64,000 bases of DNA from Firmicutes bacterium CAG:345 (lineage in GTDB: Bacteria; Bacillota_I; Bacilli_A; RFN20; CAG-288): the NCBI GenBank assembly GCA_000433315.1, contig FR893362.1, positions 5,487 through 69,486 on the forward strand, in the 5' to 3' direction. How positions within the stretch are numbered: the stretch's first letter is position 1; each line of letters opens with the position of its first letter. The translations under genes were made by a program, and so were the position numbers. This document shows, piece by piece, positions 27,640 through 38,100 of the stretch. Under the pieces are notes generated by a model. The model saw only the letters and a program-made list of their open reading frames with translations. It made no database searches and had not been told where the DNA came from.

Positions 27640-30219
27640 TTATTTTCTATTAGAGAAATCGTTGTTGTTGCCAACGTAACCAACTTCCCAAATTTTACTT
27701 AATAAGCCATTATATGAAGAACGATCACTTTCTTTTGTAAATGTGCTTTCATCAAGTTTATTCTTATTGTAAGCGAATAAATCATCTCTTTGATATGTTG
27801 GAAGTTCAACAGCCAAATCCATAACTAAGTCTAAACATTCAGAATAAATAGATTTACGTGTATTTTCATTTAATGTTTTACGAGCAGCATCAATTTTTGG
27901 AGATAACTCATTTTTAATAAGATTTTCTTCAAAGTCATACTTACCACCAGCATTTTTTCTAATAGCATTATAACCCCAGTTCAATGTTGAAGTTGCTTTT
28001 GAATCCCAGTGATAAACTTGATACATATCTGGATCAATTGTACTACCCCAAGCAGCTGCCCAAACAGTCAAAGCACCGATTGATAATTTACTTAAAGCAT
28101 TGGAGTCATTTGTAACTGTAATCTTAAATCCATGTTCATTTAAAATTTCAGAAGCATGGAGCAAAGCATTATATGCAGGGTGATCAGTTTCTGCACCAGC
28201 AATAGTGAATGTATATTCAAGCTTATCGCCATTTAATTGATAAATACCATCTCCACCTTTTGTATATCCAGCATCGATAACTAAATCTTCTGATATCTTA
28301 CCAGTGCTATCATAATCATAATATAATCCAGCTTCTTTTGGATAAGCCCAAGAAGAACGGGACATAGAACGATAAACAGGAGAAGCAGAGTCACCATAAT
28401 ATGTTACAGTTTCTTGAATATCAATAGCATGCATAATAGCACGACGAACGTTGACACTAGGAACTTTAGCAGCATTGATACCAATATAACCATAACCAGC
28501 AGTTTCAATAGAAGTGCTGCCAATTCCTTGAGAAGACAAATTATTTAATTGTCTAACAATTTCAGGTTTACAGTTAGGTTGAGTAAAGTCAACTGCACCA
28601 GTTGTCAAAACGTCGACCATACGTGATGTAGGGACAATTTGATAACGAAGATATTTGATAAGTGGTTTTCCTAAAAGGAATTTATCATTTCTTTCATAGT
28701 AGATAACGTTATTGTTGCGGAAACTACCAGATGTAACATTTTCAGTTCCACCATTGCTATTAGCAGCAACATATGGACCAGCACCAACTGGAACGCCAAC
28801 TTTATCAGGACTATTTACAACGTTTTCATAGAATTCTGAATTACCATATTCAACACCGAAATTAGATTCATAGTCAAAAGCTTTGATATGTTCAGCATCA
28901 GAATAATAATACATTGGAGCAACACCGAAGGAGAAGTTCCAAATAGCTTTAGGGTCAACATTATTAATAGTGATGGACAAAACTTCATTATAGTCTTTAT
29001 TGACAGAACCATCAGCATTATAATGTGTTCCACAAGCTTCATAAGTTTTGCCATTTACTGTAACAGCTTCATCCTTATTGACAAATTTAATACCAGAAAT
29101 ATTAGGGAATTGACGTTTTCCAGAGTTCTTTAAGTCTTCGAAGTATTTAGATTTTGCTTGATTGACTAAATAAGTATCTAAATCAGAACCAGCAGACCAA
29201 TAATCAATAACTTCAGAAACACCAGTTGGATCACTCATTTTATGATTATAAACAGCGTTGATTGCTTGTTCAGAAGTCCAAGAGCGAACTTCTTTATAAT
29301 CACTGGCTAAATCACATGTAAACGAACCTTGACCTTTTTTATTGAATTGAATATAACCTTCACTATATAAGAAAGCTTCAACATCTGTAGTGAAAACATT
29401 CTTTAATGTGCCACCATCTTCGTTTTTAAAACTATAATCTGTAGCTGAACCTTTAGCATTAGTAAAGTCAGTTTCAAGCATTTCCTTAAATAAAGATAAA
29501 AGTTTTTGGAAATCTTCAGCAACATGTTCATAAACACCAGAAGAAGACTTGCTAGCAAGGTATGAATAAATTTGATCAGAAGTTAAAGATTCATCATGTT
29601 CATCATCAATTTCCTGAAGAGCTGCTTTTAAATCATCAATACGAGCAGTAGCTTCGATTTGGAATTGTGATTCGAATCTATCTTGTTCATCCTTTCCTTC
29701 CTTACCTGTACGATATTCACTAAGACCAACAATGTCTGTGGAATAAATTGTACTTGAACCACTATAAACTGGATCAAGGTAAGTATAAAGATTGAATAAA
29801 ACATCCTTCATTGTTAATGGTGAACCATTTGAGAAAAGAATATCGTTTTTTAAGACAAAATAATAGGTTGTCTTTAAATCAACATCTTCTACACCATTAT
29901 TGCTCTCTTGAGCATAATCTAAAACAACTGTGGCTTCATTTTCACCATAGGCAATATTACCTTGTTTATCATTGGTGAGCATACCTATCTGTGTTAAGCT
30001 AATAACATTAGAGTCGGCAGTATTTGTTGAGTAAAATGGGTTAAAAACACCATCTACTTCAGCAGATGACATAACAAAAGGTGTTGTATCATTATTATAA
30101 TTAGTTGTACTTCCAGAACTGTTAGATGAATTTGAAGAATTGGAAGTGTTAGAATTTGAACAACCTGTTAAAACTAATGATGATAAAAATAAAGCAGATA
30201 ATAAATAATTCTTTTTCAT
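27640..30219 (-). CDS. oppA: Oligopeptide-binding lipoprotein OppA
   Basis: This is the substrate-binding lipoprotein of the Opp transporter (SBP_bac_5 family). The lipidated Cys is at residue 20 (VLTGC), followed by a Ser/Asn linker. Family motifs include the early KNDILFSNGSPLTMKDVLFNL and, later, NVRRAIMHAIDIQETV and YGYIGINAA. At 859 residues it is about 300 longer than typical OppA proteins. Roughly residues 150-390 form an inserted, charged, mostly helical region (DDLKAALQEIDDEHDESLT). The start is the ATG at 30219 after AAAGGAG; a TTG five codons upstream is not needed. The gene follows a lipoprotein gene by 20 bases. Confidence 0.92.
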   Translation of the reverse strand: MKKNYLLSALFLSSLVLTGCSNSNTSNSSNSSNSSGSTTNYNNDTTPFVMSSAEVDGVFNPFYSTNTADSNVISLTQIGMLTNDKQGNIAYGENEATVVLDYAQESNNGVEDVDLKTTYYFVLKNDILFSNGSPLTMKDVLFNLYTYLDPVYSGSSTIYSTDIVGLSEYRTGKEGKDEQDRFESQFQIEATARIDDLKAALQEIDDEHDESLTSDQIYSYLASKSSSGVYEHVAEDFQKLLSLFKEMLETDFTNAKGSATDYSFKNEDGGTLKNVFTTDVEAFLYSEGYIQFNKKGQGSFTCDLASDYKEVRSWTSEQAINAVYNHKMSDPTGVSEVIDYWSAGSDLDTYLVNQAKSKYFEDLKNSGKRQFPNISGIKFVNKDEAVTVNGKTYEACGTHYNADGSVNKDYNEVLSITINNVDPKAIWNFSFGVAPMYYYSDAEHIKAFDYESNFGVEYGNSEFYENVVNSPDKVGVPVGAGPYVAANSNGGTENVTSGSFRNNNVIYYERNDKFLLGKPLIKYLRYQIVPTSRMVDVLTTGAVDFTQPNCKPEIVRQLNNLSSQGIGSTSIETAGYGYIGINAAKVPSVNVRRAIMHAIDIQETVTYYGDSASPVYRSMSRSSWAYPKEAGLYYDYDSTGKISEDLVIDAGYTKGGDGIYQLNGDKLEYTFTIAGAETDHPAYNALLHASEILNEHGFKITVTNDSNALSKLSIGALTVWAAAWGSTIDPDMYQVYHWDSKATSTLNWGYNAIRKNAGGKYDFEENLIKNELSPKIDAARKTLNENTRKSIYSECLDLVMDLAVELPTYQRDDLFAYNKNKLDESTFTKESDRSSYNGLLSKIWEVGYVGNNNDFSNRK

Positions 30220-30239
30220 TTTTTCTCCTTTCAAAATTA

Positions 30240-31427
30240 TTAATATAATGTTTTTTCTAAAGTGATTTGATATAAAGAAACGGCTTCTGTAGTAACTCTC
30301 AAATCATTCATAGTTGTTTGAGTAATACTGAAATTTGTTACTGTAGAATTACCATCTTCATCTTCGAAAATAGCCTTGCTTAAATCGTATTCTAATGGAC
30401 GATTTGTCCTGCTAGAGATATTGACGGTGTAATTAGAAACAGCAACATTATTTATTATAGCACCTTTTGCACGTCCAGCCAAAGAACTAATATAAACATT
30501 TTGTGTACGAGTATTTTGTGTTTCAACATCGACTGAGAAGTTGTCAAATGTAACATCTTTAACAGTGGCTTCATTTAAATATGGGAATATTGCAATATAT
30601 AAATCACCTTGAGTTTGTTTATTATATTGTAATTTGAAATTTCTAATTGTGTGGCCGTTGCCATTGAATTCTCCACGATAATTATTGAATAATGGGAAAT
30701 TCTCGCCATTAAAATCGATATCATTATAAAGTAAGACATTGGCAGAACCACTTACTTTTCTTAAATCGGAAATAGTGCGAACAACCGTATAATCACCTTC
30801 ATAGAATTTAGCATAAACATTAACTACTGGAGATTCCTTATCTCCAGGATGTTTAAACTTAGAATCCCATAAAGTTGTTAATTCTTCATCGCTATAAAAA
30901 TCTAAGAATGTGTATCCTTCAAGAGATTTAGTATAATTTCTATAATCCTCGAATTCCGCTCCTTTTTCAGTATCATAGACACCTAATGATTTAACTTCTC
31001 CAGAAACAGGATCAGTATAGCAAACATTGTATTGGAATTTGACATCTTCAGTCCAACAAGCATAAAGTGTTAAACCTTCAATACCAACTTTTTCAGTTTC
31101 GAAATCAAATGGATCTGAATATGTATAACTAGGATTATCTTCAGTACTTGTTGAATCAAGAGTTCTAGTTTTATACCAACCTGTTAAAACATATCCTAAT
31201 TTTCCGACAGTGCCTGCTTGATAAGGATCGAAAAGATAAGTTCTATCCTCTTTACTTTCTAATTCATATTTATACTTAATGTATTCAGTATCTTTTTCAT
31301 TGCACTGGCCACCATTTAAATAGAAATAAACTTCTGTTTCAATAGAGCCGTTATTATTTGAATTACAAGAAACTAATCCAATTGAAGCGATTAACAAAGA
31401 TAATAATAAAAACTTACTTCTTTTCAT
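30240..31427 (-). CDS. Lipoprotein with InlB-like repeats
   Basis: This 395-residue secreted lipoprotein has its lipidated Cys at residue 21 (IGLVSC). Two InlB B-repeat-like modules follow: about 30-125, ending GLTLYACW, and 130-210, ending VNVYAKF. A beta-helix/GLUG-like region follows at about 215-340 (EFNGNGHTIRNFKLQ and SSLAGRAKGAIINNVAVSNY). No enzyme motif is visible, and adhesion or substrate capture is the likely type of role. It shares its layout with the GLUG lipoprotein at the far end of the block. It lies between the small lipoprotein and oppA with short gaps and is probably co-transcribed with them. Confidence 0.8.
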   Translation of the reverse strand: MKRSKFLLLSLLIASIGLVSCNSNNNGSIETEVYFYLNGGQCNEKDTEYIKYKYELESKEDRTYLFDPYQAGTVGKLGYVLTGWYKTRTLDSTSTEDNPSYTYSDPFDFETEKVGIEGLTLYACWTEDVKFQYNVCYTDPVSGEVKSLGVYDTEKGAEFEDYRNYTKSLEGYTFLDFYSDEELTTLWDSKFKHPGDKESPVVNVYAKFYEGDYTVVRTISDLRKVSGSANVLLYNDIDFNGENFPLFNNYRGEFNGNGHTIRNFKLQYNKQTQGDLYIAIFPYLNEATVKDVTFDNFSVDVETQNTRTQNVYISSLAGRAKGAIINNVAVSNYTVNISSRTNRPLEYDLSKAIFEDEDGNSTVTNFSITQTTMNDLRVTTEAVSLYQITLEKTLY

Positions 31428-31438
31428 TTTTCGCCTCC

Positions 31439-32116
31439 TTAATTTGCAGAATAATCAATAACTATATTATCGTAAGAAAAGTTATAAACTGCTTTAGCTT
31501 CTAAAGATAAATTATCTCCAAAATCAATATAAGAAAAAGTAAATGAAGTAAAATGATCATTTTCAACTTTCAATTCAAATGCAAAATCTTTAACATTAGT
31601 AAAAGAACTTTCATTAAAGAAATTAGATAAAGAATCCTGTTTAACGTTTCCTTTAAATCCATCTGAAGTTTCAGTAACATTTTCAAGATATTTATCTTCA
31701 AAAGTGAAACTTAAGAATTGCTCAGGAATAACATAACTTTTTTCAGTAGTAATTCCATAGTTATCAGTATAGTATTGTGTTTCACCAATTGTTACATAAG
31801 AAGTATTTTCAATATTGTACTTATTAGGATAAGCAATACTGAAGTTAGGATTTAATCTACTGGTTGAAGTTGAAAGACTTGTCCTGATTGAATCACCTCT
31901 TTGAATTTTGAATTCATTAGAAGTTTCATAAACTATATCATCACCATCTATCAATTTGTAATTGCTAGAGTAAGATGTGAAATTATCAGAAGTATTAATA
32001 TAAATTTGTTCGAGTTTAGAATGTGGAACATTTGAAGAAGAGCTATTGTTATTATTGCAGCTAACTAACGAAATTGCCACTAAAGGGAGAAGGGCAACAA
32101 TTAAAGATTTTCTCAT
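31439..32116 (-). CDS. Small lipoprotein, unknown family
   Basis: This 225-residue lipoprotein has its lipidated Cys at residue 20 (ISLVSC). Its body consists of alternating beta strands with many Tyr, Thr and Asp, reminiscent of an LppX/LolA-like half barrel that binds a hydrophobic ligand, but I cannot assign the family. The start overlaps the giant protease stop by four bases (ATGA), so the two proteins are made together. A role as an assembly or activity partner of the protease is inferred from this coupling only. Confidence 0.7.
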   Translation of the reverse strand: MRKSLIVALLPLVAISLVSCNNNNSSSSNVPHSKLEQIYINTSDNFTSYSSNYKLIDGDDIVYETSNEFKIQRGDSIRTSLSTSTSRLNPNFSIAYPNKYNIENTSYVTIGETQYYTDNYGITTEKSYVIPEQFLSFTFEDKYLENVTETSDGFKGNVKQDSLSNFFNESSFTNVKDFAFELKVENDHFTSFTFSYIDFGDNLSLEAKAVYNFSYDNIVIDYSAN

Positions 32117-35100
32117 AATGCTGCACCTCCTTTCTTTTTAGTAACAATTAAGGCAACACCAGCTGCAGATACTAAAGCAACGATAGATGCAGTTACTGCA
32201 ACTGCAACATTGCCAATTTTATTTACTGCTGCAGAATTTTCAATCTTGCTATTCAATGCATCAGTATAAGCTTTAAATTGAGCTTGGAAAGCATCTAATT
32301 TAGAAGTATCAAGATATTGACGATCTTCTTGATCGATCTTATTGACATTTCTTAATATAGCAAGGTATTCATCAAGCTTAGATATACTGAACGAACCTAA
32401 ATTATTGATATCATCTACCAAATAATCATAAGTCTTAGAAACTTGTTCACTCTTCAAATCATAATAAGTATTATAGGCATCTTCAAGTTTTAAAGCTAAA
32501 TCAGTAACATCAGCAGATGAGTAGCCAAATTTTGTTAAATCTTGATTTAACGCATTGTAATATGTACGACCATTTAATATAGCATCCTTATCTTTCAAAG
32601 TAATATTTTCAGGTAAAGAATTAACTGTATCAATATAATTCAAAGAATTTCTATTCAATGTTTCACCAACTTCAGTTGTATTAACTTTATCGAAGTCGAA
32701 GTAAATAATATAAGGAATAGAAGAATATGTAGAAGCAACATAGTTAGATGGAACAGCAACGCTCAATCTGCTAACAGTTCCAACATATCCAACAAATTGA
32801 TTGTATCCAAGTTTAATATCACCATTGAAGTTAAGATATGCTGTCAAAATTTTATAAATTTCAGAAGAGGTATCATAAGAAATACTGCTATTTAAAATTG
32901 TTGTAGTCAATTGTTCATCATAACTTAAAACTGGTAATTCATTTTGATTATCGACAACATTCATTGCTTCAAGAGCAGGGGCATTAGTAGAACGGAAAGT
33001 AACTTTATTTAAATTGTTAGATCCGCTGAATGCACCGATTCCAATTTTAACTAAAGCATTAGATAATGTCACTCTTGTAAGATTTCTGACATTGCTTACA
33101 GCATACATTTGAATGTATGTTGCATCATCTTTCATAACAAAATCAACATCAGTCTTACTAGATGGATAACAGTTAAGAGCATACTTACCATTATTCATCT
33201 TAACATATAAAACGCCATTATCAATTAAGCAATAATCATTGACTTCACTTGTAATCATGCCAAAGTTTGTGAAAGATGCTAATTTTACATTATTATAGAA
33301 GGCTGTTTCTCCTATATAAGAAATAGTACTTGGAATATCAACTGTTGTAATATCAAGTCCAGAGAAAGCTTGTTTTCCAATGTAATTAACGTTTGGCATA
33401 TCAATTGTTTTAACTGCAGAAGCAGCTAAGAAAGCAAAATCACCAATTGTTTTAGCAGAAGATAAACTCAAAGAAGTTAATCCTTTAGCGGCATAGAAAG
33501 CACCTTTGCCGAAAGTTTCAACTTTACTTAAATTAATTGAAGAAAGTTTTGTAGTATTCTTAAATGCTTCGCTGCCAATATTTGTAATATTAGTAGCATT
33601 GACTGTAACAAGACTTGAATCGCCACTGAAAGCAGAATCGCCAATACTAGTTACTTTTTCGCCTAAGCTAACTGTTGTTAAAGAAGTACAATTAGCAAAG
33701 CAAGATGTTGGTAATGAAGATAAAATACTAGATAAATTAGTTACTGTTCTTAAACGTGCGCAATTTTCAAAAGCAGAATCACCAACATATGAAACATTGC
33801 TTGGAATTGTAATTTCGTTCATTCTAGAACCATAGAAAGCTTGACTACCGATAGATGTTAATTTATTGCCAAGAGTAACTCTCATATTAGAATTAGAAAT
33901 AGAAGCAAAGGCATTATCGCCAATTTCCTCAACATTTTCCAAATCTATTGTTGTCAATGAGTAATCGCCACTAAAAGCACCATTGCCAACACGACCAGCA
34001 AGGAATTTAAAATTGAACGAAGATAAACTTGTACATCCAGCAAAAGAATTATCACCAACTACAACATTGCCACTTCCAACAAAACTTACTTTTGTTAAAG
34101 ATGTAAGATTTCTAAAAGCATCAGTTCCTAAAGTAACATCTTGTCCAATAGTAAGAGAAACTAAGCGTGTACCTGCTAAAACATCAGCACCAACTTTAAC
34201 CCCATTAGGAAGTACAAAGTCAGTAATTGATGTTCCACTAAATGCATTATCACCAATTTCTTTTAAAGTAGTAGGAAGTACAATTTCAGAAATAGAAGTA
34301 TTTTTGAAAGCATTTTTCCCAATAGTTAATAATCCTTCTGGAAGTTTAACACTAGTTAAATCAGCAACTTTTTCAAAAGCATTATTTCCAATTGTTTTTA
34401 AAGTAAGAACGTTGCTTAAATCAATTGAAGTTAAACCTTTAATTGCACTGAAAGCACCAGAAGAAATTGTTTCAAGTCCTGGGAATTCAGTAGCAAAATC
34501 AAACGAAGTTATATTGCTATTTGGAGCAACTAAATAAATAGTTTTTCCATCAGCACTAACCAAAACATTATTTGATATATTGGTTTTATAATTGATATTA
34601 TCAGTAGCTACTTCAAAAGATGATACAGTGTTTGGAACAACAGAAGTACCAATCTTTTCAATGAATGTCTTACTGGCTAAAACTAATTTATCCAAATTGG
34701 TGCAACCAGAAAATACATCATCTTCTAAAGTAATATTGCTAGATGGAAGAGTGAAAGTTGTTAAGCTTAAGCAATCAGCAAAAGCTTCATTATCAAAGTA
34801 TTCCACACCGCCTTTAAATGTAACTGAACTTAATGAAGTATTATTTTTGAAGGCATATTGGCCTACAAAGATTAAGTCATTTTCAACAGTGACTTTCTTT
34901 AAAGAAGTGCAATCTTCAAAGCAACCTTCTGGAATTCTATCAGTATAAATAGTGACATCTTCTAGTCCAGATCCTTTGAACATATTTTTAGAAAGTTTGG
35001 TATATTCACCAGAAGTAAATGATTTTAAAGAAGTACAATTTTCAAATGCTCCTGTACCTGCATTTCTAAGTGTCGTTATGTCAACAGTTTTTAAAGAAGT

Positions 35101-38100
35101 ACAATTTCTAAATGCATTTTCTGCAAGAGCATAAATGTTAGAAAGATCAGCTTCCTCTAAAGCAACACAACCATCAAAGGCAGCTTTATTAATTATAGAA
35201 ACAGTTCCAATATTAGCTTTCTTTAAAGAAGTACATTTTTGGAAAGCATATTGATTGATTGTTGTAATGTTTTGATTAGAAGTTGGAGTTGCATTTGGAT
35301 TGACTTTAAATTCAACTTCTTGAAGATTCGAACAATTGTAGAATGCATATTTGCCAATTGTATTAACAGAATAAGGAATGATTACTTTTGTAATAAATTC
35401 ATTGCCAGCAGGGATTTTATTAGCATCCCAATCGTCTTCATTGACAATAATCGACATATCTGTTGTATAAGAAGCGAAAGCATAATCAGAAATTTCAGTC
35501 AAGTTAAGTCTTTCTGGAATCTCAACAACACCATTTTCATCGCCTATACCTTTATAAGCAACTAATTTACCATTTTCAACAACAAATGGACTATTGACTA
35601 CAATACGTTTACTAGCTAAGATGCTCGATTGTACGCCATCAATTGATACTCTCAATGTTAAAGTAGCAGAGCCTTCTTTGAGAGCAACAACATGGCCATC
35701 TTGATCAACTGATAAAACGTTAGGATTAGATGTTGACCAAGTTAATTCATAGCCTTGTAAATTCCATGGAGTAATTTCATAGTGCATGTAGATTTTTTCA
35801 CCTGGATACATAGATATAGCACCAGTATATGAAGAAACATAGTTTGAACTGCCTGTAGTTCCAATATTAGCAGTTTGTCCCCCACGAGGGAAAGCAAACT
35901 CTGTATCAAAATATGTAAATTGAATATCTTTTAAAGTTGTAGCAGCTTTTAAAATCTTATTCGAATTACGAGTGACGATCAAACGCAATGTTGCTCTTGC
36001 AACATATCCATCTGTTGTAACAAAGCTAGCTGTAATAGTTGAAGTGCCAGCAGATAAGCAATCTACTTGACCACCTTTAATAATAGCAACTGATTCATTG
36101 CTTGAAGACCAAGCAAGTGAAGACATATATTTTTGTTTTTCAGCTTCATTCAAATTTTTAAAATTTTCAGAAGAAGAATTGATATATTGTGTTAAATCTA
36201 TTGTTTCACCAACTTTTCCAGAAATTGATTGAAGAGCTAATCCTTCTGAATTAACAAAGTTAATAGAGCCTTTAGAATCAATATCTGTACCTGGAAGATT
36301 GACAAAATAGTAATTGGAATTCATTGCATAGTCTTCAACCATGATACCTATACCATTGGTTAAAGCTAAACCATTAGCACCTGAGCCATTTGCTAAGCTT
36401 GGCAAATAATCAGTGATTTCAAATCTTACAGAAGATGTAGTTCCTTTTTCTGTTCCATAAACTGGAATTGGAGTAGAAGAAAGATCAACTAAACTGCCAG
36501 CTTGTAAAATAAATGGACGAATATCCATAGCATAGTGATTATCATAAACTTCAACAGTTAAATAATAGCGATAATCTCTTAAAGAGCGATCATATTCTGA
36601 TTCATATTTAACATTTTTAATAATAGGAGCTTCATTATCAGCTGTAAATTTAAATGAGAATGTATTATTTAAATTTGTATTGACGCCACCATCACCATAG
36701 TCTAATTTAGCTTCCATAGAAACTGTGTAAGTTGAATTATTCTTAAGACCTACTTCAGTAGCTAAGATATTCAATAAATCAGTAGAAGGATAGCCATTAT
36801 ATGCACGAATCTGATCATGATTTACATGATAATAAATCACTTCGCCTGTAGCATCATCAGTAATTTTAGTAATTACTTCTTTACCACCTCTCATCAAACC
36901 GGCATAAATTGTTGTAATACCATTGATAGATGTAGAACTTGTACTAATTGCAGCATGTTCCTCAGATGCTGGAATAGCGTCGTATCCACTAGGAATATCA
37001 TAAACATAAGAACCTAATGGAATAATGTAGTTAGAGAAATATGTTCCATAAGGAGTTGTAGCATAATAATCAGCTTTAATTTTATCTTCATCATCTATTG
37101 CTTGATTATGAGCAGTAGATTCAACTTCATAGAAAGTCTTATCAAATATTGGAGCCTTTGTCCAATCGCCAAAGAAGCCAAGATATGGAGCATTTAAATC
37201 GATTTTAGCTTCGGTATTATCTTTGAGACAAGTGAAACCTTCGATATACATACCATTAGGGAATAATTCCTTAATTGATCTTTTTTCTTCAGCAGAAAGA
37301 GTTAAAGTTTGTTCTATTGTTACAACACTATTAGCAGGAACTGTAACAACATCGCCTTCTAATGTACCAACATCAGAAAGAAGTTCTACTGATTGTGAAG
37401 GATTTAACATATTTGCGTGTTCAGCAACATATCTACTATCATAAGTCGAAACAGATTCAGTCATTGTTTCATTGCTTATTGTATATGAAAGTGAGTCTGT
37501 AGAACTCATATTTACAATATTATATTTGAGTTTATAAACACCAGTTTCATTTGGATCATCACCTATTTCAAGTTTACTTCTATCAGTGCCATCAACAGTG
37601 ATATATCCTTGAGTGGTTGTAGCTTCCTTTAAACTGGCTAAACCAGCGCCTTGCTTACGAGGAGAATATGGGTTTCCATATTGATCCAAAGCAATAGTTG
37701 CAGTAGACATTAAAAGTTGCATTGATAAAGCATTGACTTCTGTTGGTTTAAATTCTGGGAATTTTTGTTTAACGTATTGACGAATTAAAACAATAGCACC
37801 ACACATGTTAGGTGAAGCCATAGAAGTACCACTTAATGTATTGTATTTGTTTCCTGGGATAGCTGAAAGAATATTACCACCATGAGCAGTAATTTCTGGT
37901 TTTAATTTTAAATCAGGAGTTGGACCCCAGCTAGAGAAATTTGACATGAATGGTCCAGCTTGTTGTTCGCGGCTAAATGTTAAAGAACCACTAGATTTTT
38001 TAGCTAAAACTTCACCATCATCTTGGCTGATTGAACAGAAAGGAATAGCTAAATTGTTACCAGCAGACATTGAGATTTCACCGGAAACATTATTATATAA

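Noticed and set aside
32990..35560. Possible DNA repeat array or CRISPR-like element
   Set aside because: The periodicity is the ~23-residue leucine-rich repeat coding pattern. Units are diverged at DNA level and no identical direct repeats with unique spacers are seen. No cas genes are present.
33506..35565. Several plus-strand frames opposite the leucine-rich repeats
   Set aside because: They arise from the repetitive codon pattern of the repeat array on the other strand and have no starts with ribosome binding sites.
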